Shown here: piece after piece, positions 45,641 to 56,306 of the stretch
Numbering within the stretch: the first letter of the stretch is position 1
Layout of the letters: each line of letters starts with the position of its first letter
Assembly: GCA_033297205.1 (NCBI GenBank)
Contig: MU859183.1
Span: forward strand, 36,992-100,991
DNA length: 64,000 nt
Direction of reading: 5' to 3'
From: Pseudoneurospora amorphoporcata
Lineage: Eukaryota > Ascomycota > Sordariomycetes > Sordariales > Sordariaceae
Program-made: the position numbers and the translations under genes
Notes under the pieces: generated by a model
What the model saw: only the letters and a program-made list of their open reading frames with translations
What the model was told of the DNA's origin: nothing
Databases searched by the model: none

Positions 45641-47218
45641 GCCGCTGGCTGGTTTGTCTGGCGTGTAATACCTTTGGGGTCATTAGAATACCGGTACCTC
45701 CCCCATGGCATAGGTTGGTCCCACCGACTGGAACAGCGGGTCGGGGAGAGGTTATCGATGCAGGCATGATAACCCAGATAACGGGCTGAAAATGGACACC
45801 TATGGACATGGTTCAAGGCTTCTTTTGCGTTGTAGTTAAGAAATTTGCAAGGCACCAAGGAAGACATTTTCCGCGTTGGGTGGTATCCCGTTCCCAGAAG
45901 AAGCCGTCTTCTTTACCCCGTGCCGTCCCTGTCCGCTGTCCGCGCTTTCCCGAGAACTCTAAGCGAAGCTTTTTCACATGGAAAAACTACCTAGAGTTGG
46001 GGACCGCCCGGAAGGAAAACTTCCATGGAAGTTCTATGTTTGATGAACCCGGATTTCCCAAGTCAGCGCCAAGTTCATATCCGTCCTATTTCTCCACATG
46101 GCTCCCCCTTCATATTCTCCGACGTGCATTAGTTTGTAAAGGATTTGAATAGTCCTGTCTCCACGCATCGAGATCGTAAACAAGCTCTTTTCGAAAAAGT
46201 CTTCTCCCGCTGTTCGGCGCATGTTTATCCTCCGTTTCCGATGCGCAACCGTTGTGGTGCACGTGGGTGGATGATCTTGAAAGGCCCGACGTGGCCGAGA
46301 ATGGTTCCGGATGGCAGCCCAGGCTGTGCTGTTAACAGACAGATATATATTACCTTGAAGAAGCCTCAGCGTCTCTTGTATTCGCTTGTGAACACATGGT
46401 TGCGATGGTGCTAACTCTGGTGGAGAAGGTGTTCTGGGCGCTTAGAAAGCGAGAAACTGACGAAATTGCGGTTTCTTGGTTGTCGTTGATAAGAAAAATT
46501 GAAGAGAAGACGTGTTGATAAGGTTTGACGGAACACCAAATAATTTAAACGTGATGAAGAGGAAGACAGACAAATCTCTACCCAATTGATGGAAGATGTC
46601 CCGGGAAAGAAAAAAAGGGAGGAGCTGGAAGCGCCGATGCTGTTACCATTAATTGTTAGTGATCGGGAAGTGGGTCTTTACACTTTTTTATGTAATAAAG
46701 ACGGGAGTCAACCTCGACCCCTCAACTTGACTTCTTTCCTTGAGGTTCTTCCCGAGTATTCACCAGACTCTTGGGAATGAATAATTACCAAGAAATGGGA
46801 ACGCTGGCCAGCCGCGTCATCCGCTAAAAGACATCATCCGACTGGATGCAAGTTCATGATTTAGCATAAATCCTACCTGGCATCAGCATCTCTCCACCTG
46901 GTTGCCGCCACGCCTGCAAATTCTACAGTGCCAGGCTGTCTCAGGCGGTTACGTGCACTAACACTTACAGACACGATTCTCCATATTCAACCGATAGCGG
47001 CCTTGTTGCTTAGGTATTCCCCCTCACGGCATCCAGCGCCAGCCACCATGCATGTCCATCTCCAACATGTAACAAACTAAAGCAACTGGCGGTAAGAAGA
47101 TCATTTAAGAAGCCCGGTACCAACCTGCTGGGTTCTGTCACCAACACGAGAACCTAATCATCTGGGCATGGAGTTTGCCCGATTCATAGGGGGTCATACA
47201 TAACTGACAACCACAACC

Positions 47219-49753
47219 ATGAACCACCTTATCAGTTTATACGAGCAGCTCCGGCCACCAGCGAGTCTTCCAGGCCCAAGCTACTTCGCCGACCAAGCAA
47301 AGCAAGTTGTCTTTTCCCTAAAGGGCGCCGTCTCCCTCCTCTGTGCCGCCACCTCTCTGCAATCATGCGGTAGTCTACTATCGTCATCAACCACCTCATC
47401 AAAATCCCAACACCATGAATCCAACGGACGGCACCCCTCTGAACTCCCCTACTACGGCCTCAGCCCTCCATTCTACCCCACCCCTATCGCCAATGGCACC
47501 TCCTCCTCACGCTGGTCATCCGCCTACCAACACGCCCTCAGTCTCACCTCACAAATGACTGTTTTTGAGCTCCAAAATCTCACCCGCGGCTACCCTGGTC
47601 CTTGCGTGGGCAACACCGGCGCTGTTCCGCGCTTCTCTATCCCATCACTCTGCTTCTACGACGGCCCCTCCGGCGTGCGCGGCCAGGAACTCGCTTCTGC
47701 ATTTCCCGCGGGCATCCACCTCGCTGCAACATGGGATTCCCATCTCATGTACCGTTACGGTAGGGCCGTGGGGGCTGAGTATCGCGGAAAGGGCGTGCAT
47801 ATTGCTCTGGGTCCGCTGGCGGGCCCTTTGGGGAGGTTGGCCAAGGGGGGAAGGAATTGGGAAGGACTGGGAAGTGATCCGTACCTGGCTGGTGTTGGGA
47901 TGGGGAGGATCGTGGAGGGTGTGCAGGGGGAAGGAGTCATTGCCACGGCGAAGCATTTCTTGCTGAATGAGCAGGAGTATAGGAGACGATGGGCACAGGA
48001 TGCGCCTGGAGGAGAAGGACATGCGATTAGTGCGAATGTTGGCGACAGGGCCCTGAGGGAGTATGTCTGGCCGTTTATGGATGCTTTGAAGTCAGGTGCC
48101 GCAGCTGTCATGTGCGGGTATAACAGGGTGAACCAGAGCTATGCGTGCCAGAACTCCAAGTTGCTGAATGGAGTGCTCAAGACGGAGTTGGGGTTTGAAG
48201 GGTTTGTGGTTAGTGATTGGGACGGGCAGATGAGTGGCGTGTCGTCAGCCAATGCTGGACTAGATGTCGTGATGCCACGGGATGGGTTCTGGGGCGAGAA
48301 GCTGATAGAAGCGGTCAAGAACGGAACAGTGGCCGAAGAGCGGCTGAACGACATGGCGACCCGCGTGCTGGCGGCGTGGCTATACGCAGGCCAGGACGAC
48401 GGCACCTATCCACCCGTTGGTGTCGCGCCGGGCGGCCAGCTGCCCGACCCGGTCGACGTACAGGAGGACCACGCGGACCTTATCCGGGAAATCGGAGCGG
48501 CGGGCACAGTCCTAGTCAAAAACGTCAACGGCACACTCCCGCTCATCAAACCCAAGTTCCTTACCATCTACGGCTACGACGCCATCGTCAAGTCCACTCC
48601 CTGGGAAAACCCCGACCGCTACGGCGGCGGCTACGATGTCAGCCGCGGCTGGACGACCTTCAACGGCACCTTGATCACCGGCGGCGGCTCTGGCAGCTCC
48701 ACGCCCCCTTACGTCGTCTCCCCCTTCGAAGCCCTTTCCGCCCGTGTCCGCGCAGACCGCGGCATGCTCCGCTGGAACTTCCACTCCGTCAACCCTTCCC
48801 AGCAATACCTCAACGCGGACGCCTGCCTCGTCTTCATTAACGCCTACGCCTCGGAGATGTCCGATCGATCTGCCCTCTCCGACGCCTTTAGCGACGACCT
48901 TGTAGAGAACATCGCCTCCTGGTGCGCCCGAACCATTGTCGTAGTACACTCCGCCGGCATCCGCCTCGTCGACCCGTGGATCTCCCACCCGAATGTGACC
49001 GCCGTCTTGATGGCCGGTTTACCCGGCCAGGAATCTGGTAACAGTTTGGTAGACATCTTATACGGGGACGTCACTCCCTCCGGCCGTCTACCCTATACCA
49101 TCGCCAAGAAGGAATCTGATTACGGACATTTACTCAATCCTTCCACGGGCCAAAAGGACGGCGGCGACCCTTTCTTCCCAGAGGACAACTTTGTGGAGGG
49201 ACTGCATATCGATTACCGCTTTTTCGATCGCCACGAGATTGAACCGAGATTCGAATTCGGGTTTGGACTGTCTTACACCTCCTTCTCTTATTCGGACCTA
49301 GAGATCCATGTCTCCATCGCTCCGTGGGTGGAAGAGATTATGCCTTCCTTCGCTGCTACCCGGCTCGCCGAGTTTCCGGATCCTGATACTCCTATTGTTC
49401 AGGGCGGACATCCGGACTTGTGGGAGACGTTGTTCGTGGTTAGATGCAGCATAGAAAATACGGGGGAGAAATATGAGGCGAGTGAGGTCGCGCAGTTGTA
49501 TGTTAGTATCCCTTCCGAGGAGGACCAAGAGGGCGAGGAGAATGAGACGCCGGTTCGGCAGTTGCGCGGGTTTAAGCGCGTAGGACCGCTGGCGCCGGGG
49601 GAGGAGGGACAGGCTAAGTTTGAGTTGACGAGGAGGGATTTGAGCGTTTGGGATGTGGAGGCGCAGCAGTGGCGGTTGAGAAGGGGGGAGTATAAGGTTT
49701 GGGTTGGGGCTAGTAGTAGGGATTTGAGGTTGAATGGGACGTTTGAGATCTGA
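47219..49753 (+). CDS. Glycoside hydrolase family 3 beta-glucosidase
   Basis: Single-exon gene of 844 residues with the full GH3 layout: (alpha/beta)8 domain, alpha/beta sandwich and C-terminal fibronectin-III-like domain. It hydrolyses terminal beta-D-glucosyl residues of cellobiose or similar oligosaccharides. The nucleophile is Asp333 in GFVVSDWDG. The substrate-site segments DGPSGVRG, ATAKHFLLNEQE and MCGYNRVN are present, and Glu546 in FINAYASEMSD aligns with the acid/base Glu of the usual FINADSGEG segment. FEFGFGLSYTSFSYSD marks the end of domain 2. The N-terminus lacks a standard signal peptide; a weak hydrophobic stretch (about residues 29-46) comes after 28 polar residues. From memory N. 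crassa has a GH3 gene (gh3-5) in a comparable place. Confidence 0.93.
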   Translation: MNHLISLYEQLRPPASLPGPSYFADQAKQVVFSLKGAVSLLCAATSLQSCGSLLSSSTTSSKSQHHESNGRHPSELPYYGLSPPFYPTPIANGTSSSRWSSAYQHALSLTSQMTVFELQNLTRGYPGPCVGNTGAVPRFSIPSLCFYDGPSGVRGQELASAFPAGIHLAATWDSHLMYRYGRAVGAEYRGKGVHIALGPLAGPLGRLAKGGRNWEGLGSDPYLAGVGMGRIVEGVQGEGVIATAKHFLLNEQEYRRRWAQDAPGGEGHAISANVGDRALREYVWPFMDALKSGAAAVMCGYNRVNQSYACQNSKLLNGVLKTELGFEGFVVSDWDGQMSGVSSANAGLDVVMPRDGFWGEKLIEAVKNGTVAEERLNDMATRVLAAWLYAGQDDGTYPPVGVAPGGQLPDPVDVQEDHADLIREIGAAGTVLVKNVNGTLPLIKPKFLTIYGYDAIVKSTPWENPDRYGGGYDVSRGWTTFNGTLITGGGSGSSTPPYVVSPFEALSARVRADRGMLRWNFHSVNPSQQYLNADACLVFINAYASEMSDRSALSDAFSDDLVENIASWCARTIVVVHSAGIRLVDPWISHPNVTAVLMAGLPGQESGNSLVDILYGDVTPSGRLPYTIAKKESDYGHLLNPSTGQKDGGDPFFPEDNFVEGLHIDYRFFDRHEIEPRFEFGFGLSYTSFSYSDLEIHVSIAPWVEEIMPSFAATRLAEFPDPDTPIVQGGHPDLWETLFVVRCSIENTGEKYEASEVAQLYVSIPSEEDQEGEENETPVRQLRGFKRVGPLAPGEEGQAKFELTRRDLSVWDVEAQQWRLRRGEYKVWVGASSRDLRLNGTFEI

Positions 49754-50161
49754 TGTTACCTGTGTGATTTCAAGACAGTCATGGTTGGGTTAATGAGTTG
49801 GCTAAGACTTTAGAGGGTTATCATGATGATGATGGGGGAATATACTTCTGGAAGGATGCAAAGGTTCAATGAGCGTAATATATGTAGAACGAATCATCTA
49901 AAAGAAGGGTATATACATCAACAAAGTTCGCAAGATTACCTACGTACACCCGATCAGTTGTTGGCAAGGCCATCAAGTAACCATCTCTCCATCACGTCTT
50001 TAATGTCTGTTTTCCAAAAAGAGGCGGCCAGCCAGCCAATCCATCAAGGGTTGCTTGCACAGCAAAGAACCCCCATCCTCCTTTTCCATCACCATACAAA
50101 AACAAAAAAATAACAGCCCTTTTTCCCTCTCCATTTCTAACCATCTGACCACTCCCCAAAA
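49754..50161. other. Intergenic region between convergent GH3 and TMEM135-like genes
   Basis: The 408 bp contain both 3' ends; there is nothing else that I can support. Confidence 0.6.
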
Positions 50162-52292
50162 CTAGTACCTCAACCCCTCCTCCTCCGACTCATCATCCTC
50201 TTCAATCTCCCGCTCATAGAACTTCTCCTTCTCATCCGCCTCATCATCGCCTTCAATCTCCAACGTCTCGACCCAATCCCTCCAGCCCTCACCCCTAACC
50301 CAACTGATACCTTTCCTCCAGCTCTTTTCTTTTAATGCCTTCGAGTCCCGCTCATACACCACACCCGTGAGCGCCAACGCCGCCACAAAAACCCAGACAT
50401 CCCCGCCCTTCATTGCGCGCCACCATCTCCTCTTGACACCGACCTTCCACAAGCTGTTCAAGCTCGCCTTGGCCGTGTGCAAGAAGATCGGCCTGCCCTT
50501 CTTCTTCTCCAGATAGGCCCAGAAGCCGGCCAAGAAGCCTCCCAAAAAGAAGCGCTGCGTGGGGATGAATGTGCGCGGCAGCCACGTCTGGAAGAAGCAG
50601 ATGCTGCTCCACCAGGTGCCTAGGGCGCTCGTCAGGAAGGTCGACATGCGCAGCGCGTTGGAGATGATGCCCTGGATGGTGGAGAGCGGATAGTGGTAGA
50701 GCGAGCTAAAGCGCGGGAGGACCATGGCCGAGTAAACGAGGAGGAGGATCTTGGTCATGGGCGGGAATGAACGCAGCCAGAAGGTGAGGAAGGTGCGGCT
50801 GCAGGACGGGTCGGACGGATGGAGTGTGGCGCAGGAGAGGGAAGTGATTAGTGGGTGGGCGCCCGAGGTAAGGGGGGCGATGGCCGAGAGGGAGGCGGGT
50901 AAAGCATCTTCTTTGCCGGGGAAGAGGACGGGAGAGATGAAGGCCCTGTTGGGGATGTTAGTCAGGTTAACGGGGAGGAAGAGAAGGGTGTAAAAGACGT
51001 ACGGCCAGTTGAGCTTGGCCATTGTGGCGAGGCTGTCAATGATATCGTAAACCTTGGGCCACTGCAGGCCGAGAGGGAAATCCTCAGGCCTGGCATGGAG
51101 ATAGGCTGTCGAGTGCTTGAAGATGAAGTCGCCGTATGCCTACATGATCTCACGTTAGCTTTTCACTTCTCTCAACCCAACCGGACAGTGAACCTACCGT
51201 AGGGAAACAGTCCCGGTCGAACACAGCGGCATGCAACAGCTGGCCAAAAGCGAAGGGCTGCAACATCCAACTGCCCCACCACCACGGCCTAATCCGCTTC
51301 TTGTCCGGCCTGCCGTGTGTGCCCTTATCCCAGCCCCATACCATGCCGTTGTCCTCGGCACAATTCCATCCGAACTCGAGCGCTCTAAAGAGCGCATACA
51401 CGGCAATGGAAACGCGCAGCTGCTGGCTCGGATAGACACCCAGCGCAAGACCAGCCAGAGAAGCGCCGACGGCAGGGGTGTATGGCGACGTGAGTGTAAG
51501 CGTGGTCTTGGGGTTGCGCATCCGGAAGGGAGCCGCCGTAGGATCCAGCAAGTGGGCACGTAGGCGCGTGAAGAAGCGGAAAAGAAGTCGGTACATCAGC
51601 AAGATGGTGCTGAGTGATACGGATAGTCGGAGGGTCGGCGACTTGTGAAGCGGCTGCTTCTGACCGCTGGCAGCACCACTGTGTCTATGTTAGCTCATAT
51701 CAGACATGCTACCTGATGCCATTCCAGCCGAGGGGAAATCTGAATCAAAATCATGGGAACGGCACCGAGAATGATCGACGTACCCTTGGTTTTTCCCTAG
51801 CACCCGCGCCGACACGATCCCCCACAGCTTCATCAACGCGCCAGTCGCAAAAAAGACGCGTAGCGAGTGTCTGATGGCCCTCGCATTATAATCGTCGGCA
51901 CCCGCTCCCTTGCCAGCAATCCTGGCCAATACCTCCTCTTTGGCCTTTGCCTTCGATCCCTTATCGCCCGAGGAAGCGCCGCTGCCAGTAGCAGCAGCAC
52001 CCGCGTAACTCTTGGTCAGCGCTTGGCCACCACCGCCGCGACCCCTATTCTGGGGTTCACCGTCCATGATTCTCTGCACGGTATCGACTGTCGGTGCCCG
52101 TTTCTTCAACGTTTTGGACTTGGAGATGACGTATTTGTGCAGTACGGCATATTCGCGAGCCGAGATGGTGTATCGCAGAGCATTGCGAAGGATGGGATCC
52201 GAGGTGGACTTGGCCGTGACTCCCGGGCCTCCTGCGCCGGGGCTGGCTCGGGGGCCTCCTGCGCCTGCGCCGGCGGAGCCTCTTGAGGCCAT
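50162..52292 (-). CDS. TMEM135-like multi-span membrane protein
   Basis: Exons are 52292-51784, 51684-51198 and 51139-50162 (introns of 99 and 58 nt), giving 657 residues. The N-terminus is Gly/Ala/Lys-rich and unstructured (about residues 1-30, 90-130). Several membrane segments follow, with the distinctive blocks GWNCAEDNG, PWWWGSWMLQPFAFGQLLHAAVFDRDCFP and, later, RFFLGGFLAGFWAYLEKKKGR. The Cys/Trp-rich first half and the FLAGF-type second half fit the TMEM135/PMP52 type described for peroxisomes, mitochondria and lipid droplets in animals. The C-terminus is strongly acidic (EIEGDDEADEKEKFYEREIEEDDESEEEGLRY). The start at 52292 was preferred to an in-frame Met at 52427 because the extra 45 residues look like leader sequence. 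The family call is from motif memory. Confidence 0.78.
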
Positions 52293-54062
52293 CTTGGGAC
52301 GCGCCGCTGAGTTCGGACAAGGTTTGGCTGAGTCGTGAACGCGCGTTTGGTCGTTTGGTGTGGTTACTGCTGTCGGAACAGCTCGTCTGTTGGTGTGATA
52401 GATGCCGGCCGTCGAGGCAATTCCCAATCGACGTTGACTTGGCTCCCTGAATCTGCGCCTCGGATTTCTCCTCCTTTCCCTTCCTCTCTGTCTGACCTCC
52501 TGCTTCTGTGCTGTCCTTGATCGTGGGAGACCCTATATCAGCGCGATTCGTCGTCGCGTGATGTCGTCATAAACAGTCGAAAGGTCGATAGGGCCGTCTG
52601 TCGTCTGCGTCCGTTTATTGTGGAGATGGATGGATTCGGTGAGGGGAGATGGAAATGGGGCCTGGCAGTTCTCAGCTAGGTTCAATTGGGTACCTTATCC
52701 AGTGGTGCAGCCCAGCGGAGTGACGCTTCCACAGTTCCACGTGCTGTCCCCCAGGCGAGCCAGCCTCTAGTATATTTCCTTCTTCACTGAATGTCACACT
52801 GGCTGTTTAGCAGGGAGCCCCCTCACAAGGCTAAAGGGAGCGTGGGAACTCATGTGAGGAAGCTGAATAGCTCCCAATCAGGTTAGCGCACTTCTCCCCA
52901 CACTCACAAGGCGCAGCTATCCTCCGTCCACGATGCCGTCATTTTCCATGCAAGGGAGGGCATTTCTTCTTTCTTCCAAAACACTAAACTCACACACATC
53001 AACCATCACAACATAAACACCCAGATGAACGGGATGGTACAAGTAATGCTGTACAACTTTGTTTTACAAACGACTACCTAAATATCTTGGAAGCGATAGC
53101 GAGAATTACCTGCTACCATGTAGCCCTGCTCAAAGCTCATAAGCTCAACCATGTCCACCATCTATGTCCTCCGGTGAAAATCGGAACGTCCATGGGTATT
53201 TTAGCATCTTTTCCTTCATCGCCTCCTTAAACCATAGCGGCTGTATTCATCCCTTCCCAAATCATTGTATGGCGGAAACAACCACTCGCTAACTGCTCCT
53301 TGCAAAACATTGTAAAAAAAATAAAAAAAGAAGAAAAAAAGAAAAAAAAAATAAGGAAAAAAAAAATAAGCGACGCCGCAAAGCCCGAGCTGGACTCCAA
53401 TCCAATCCATCCTCGCTCCGCCAGAAGAAAGATCCTGGAAAGCTTCGGTTCCCGCCAAAGCAATGACATCCTTCAAACCATGCTGGATACCGTTGGGCAA
53501 GCTCCGCTGCCACTGTTTCATGACCAAGACGACCTGGATAGGAAGATAAAAGATCCGGGGCTTGCATCCATTGCGCCCAAACGCCATCATCGCCAGCTTC
53601 CTCGGCATATGAATGCAAGAAAGAAATAAAGGAGAAAAAAAAAAAAAAAAAAAAAAAAAAACCGAGACCTCATATCTCTGCCTCGCATAGTCGCAATCCC
53701 AGCACACTCCAAGCCCAATGAACGCCAACGGCATTCATCTCGCAAATGTGTTAAAATCCGAGGGAAATCCCTCCCACATAACTGCAGAAACCCATCGTGT
53801 ACCTCGAAACTTGCCATGCCAAGTAAATCATGGTAACGTCGCTTCCATACTTGTACAACTCCGGTCGCAATGCAAATAAATAGATAATCGAGTAACATGA
53901 AAAAAAACAGCATTAAAAAAGGGGCCTTTTGCGCAGCCCGGGGGAATCGATATAGCAAAACGAATTTCCCCGTCAAACCCGATTCGCGACGTTCATCAAG
54001 TTGTAAATGGCGAGGGCTCAGCACCCCTTACTGATCAACGCCCGCCATCCTCTTCGTTCATC
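52293..54062. other. Intergenic region with A-rich tracts
   Basis: The 1770 bp hold the promoter of the TMEM135-like gene and the 3' flank of the BTB gene. Notable are an A-rich block with interspersed G at 53314-53368 and an A27 tract at 53635-53661. Frames crossing these blocks give Lys or Phe runs and are artefacts. There is no supported gene. Confidence 0.6.
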
Positions 54063-56306
54063 TCAAGGGCTTGTTTCCTCGCCGTGGATCCACGTACGGA
54101 GAAGGTAAGCGCCGTCTCCCGAGAACACTTCCTCCTTGAATCCCATGTTGTTATACCAATAGTCTCGCATATCATTGACCAACGCGGGCTCCGCGAAAGA
54201 AGCAAGAACATCAGTATGCTTTGCCAATGCACGCATTCGCCTGACTTCGCGTTCTTGGACAACCTCGTTGAAAATATTCTGACGCATATTGGGGCTATTC
54301 TCCATGATGATCTTGAGCATGTCGAACGGCAGATTTAGGATGATGCGTGAGAGGACGGTGTCGTTGAGCGCCGGCGCACGATTGCTACGTGAGCTCTCGG
54401 CTTGCTTGGTCGATCCTTGGCCATTTTCCGAACCGAGGGAGAGGTCCCCGAACCGAATCTGCAACAGCCTGGGGTTGATGGACCCCTTTGAGAGACGTGA
54501 TGGTGCTTGGGTAGCCGGCGCAGGTTCGTTGGGCGATGATTGAGGGCCGTATGGGGGGGCGGCGGCAGGAGGAGCGGAGGCCTGACGTGCTGGTAGTCTG
54601 GGGAAACCGAAGTCACCCACGCTTGTGTCAAGGACGAAGTCTTGCGGGATCTTGTGCGCAAGGAAGTGAAGAACACTGTCGATGAGCTCGGTCATTACCG
54701 GGGCTCCCTCCTGCTGGGAAGCAAAGATCACGGACTTGAGAACAAACTCAGTAGCAAGTTCAATCGTGGGCCAGCACACCAACTCCGCACCACGGTGAAC
54801 AGCGAACGAGATTACGTGCGGTAGCTGGAGGTAGCGGCCGATCGTGATATAACTGAGAGCAAGCTTGAACTCTTCGATTACGGCGCGTGGAGCAAAGTGC
54901 GAAGGAAGGAAACCTCGAAAGGTCCAACCATACAGGGAGCGGATGGCAAACATGAGGGTGTCAGACCGCACATATTCGTTATCGAGCTCCAACGAAACAA
55001 CTCCTCCCGGGGCGGTACCCTGCAACTCCATGATCCTGGCCAGTGTCGGGCTGCGAGCCAGAACCAAACGATGCGCTGGGATTGCTAAGGACTCGTACAG
55101 TCTCTCATACCCAGGAATTTCCTGGAACGTTTGGCTGGGCTTGAATTGGACTTGAAGCGTGCAGTCGTTGAAGAGGTTGTTGTTTGCTGCGTTACGCAGA
55201 AAGTCCAAAAGTGTGCCCTGCTCTCGCTGGAAGGCCATAACGGAGGCATCGGGTTGGGGCAAATTGTCGACAGGTGGATTCAGCTCCTGCGGGGGCAACG
55301 CACCTTGGTTAACCCAGTTGCCAGAGTGCCCATTCTGGCCATTGGCACTCCGGCCGTTGACAGACCCGAGCTGGCCAAAGCTGTGATCTCCTGGATGAAC
55401 AGGTGACTGCGAGCCGTGGACACTGTGGGGCGTGGGGGGACCATGATGGTTGACGAGAGCCGCGGGATAGCCATCAACGGTGGGGGAAACGAGCAACGGC
55501 CGCCCGTAGCCATCGAGGGGAGGCATCGTCCCAGGAGGATAAGGTAAACCCCCAGGTGGAGGAAAGGGGGCCATTGGGTGGGGCGCAGGCGATGAAGCCC
55601 CAGAGTCGTTCAGTCCTCCAAAAAACAGACCGGCATTGCTAGGGTGGCCGTGATGAAAGGCAGCCTGGGGCCGATAGATGATGGTCGGTTGAGGCATGGT
55701 TGTTGGAGCTTCGTGAATGTAGGCCGAAGAGGAACCTGTACTCTGCGAGGGTGCGTGCTGAGAGGAGCGGGGGAGGAAAGTGTTGCTGGACGGAGGCGCA
55801 GGGTCAAAGAAGATGGGGCGGCCGGTTGGCGCGTCTATAGATGAATGTTAGTACAGGTTGTTACATGATTGACATGTTGCCAAGTTGGCAACAAGTAGCA
55901 AGTGAGCTACATGCAGCATGCATAGAAGGGCTTTCATACCTGTTCCTTGTTGATGTATAGGCTCATTTGGCGAAGCATTAAAGCTGGCACCATTTTGCTG
56001 AAGGGGCTGCGGTCCACGAAGGGGCGTACCATTGTAGTTGTCCTCGTTCTTTGCCGATTCGGCGGGCGGCTGCCCTTGCTGTCGATCACGAAGGTCCGGA
56101 TTGACTGCTCTTTGGCCGGCGGAAGCAACAGGCTGGCTCCGAGCTACGACTGCAGGAGCCAAAGGATTGGTCTGTGTGATGGTAGAGACCGGACGCTGAG
56201 GAAAGCCTAGCGGCAGAGCAGGGACAACGGGCTTATTGACGTTGTAGGGTGCTCGCCTGGTGCCGCCAGGGTTCACGGGCGTGTCCGCCTCGTTAGGAGG
56301 CGCCAT
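54063..56306 (-). CDS. BTB/POZ-domain protein with disordered Pro/Asn-rich N-terminus
   Basis: Exons are 56306-55940 and 55834-54063 (105-nt intron), giving 712 residues. The first 320 residues are Pro/Gly/Asn/Gln/His-rich and probably disordered. From about residue 333 (GTLLDFLRNAANNNLFNDCTLQVQF) there is a BTB/POZ-type fold: the D-C-T-L-Q-V strand, IPAHRLVLARSPTLARI for the usual AHR.VLA..S, and a helix pair ending near residue 450 (FAIRSLYGWTF). A helical region follows, reminiscent of BACK-like extensions (EEFKLALSYITIGRYLQLPHV). The C-terminal 100 residues (LSRIILNLPFDMLKIIMENSP...) look ordered. Such proteins are often adaptors for cullin-3 ligases or transcription complexes; which applies here cannot be told. 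Confidence 0.85.

Larger units (their letters stand above)
39462..47218. other. 7.8-kb gene-free interval
   Basis: No gene can be supported between the divergent large disordered protein and the GH3 enzyme. The stretch contains three tandem copies of AGGGCACM at 40673-40696, a repeat cluster at 43458-43832 (annotated separately), an (AC) microsatellite at 45616-45640, and a GGTACCTTAG word at 40781. Frames up to 186 codons (for example 41656-42216) are Cys/Leu/Ser-rich and look random. The length would suit long regulatory DNA, non-coding transcripts or relics of mobile elements. Confidence 0.5.
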
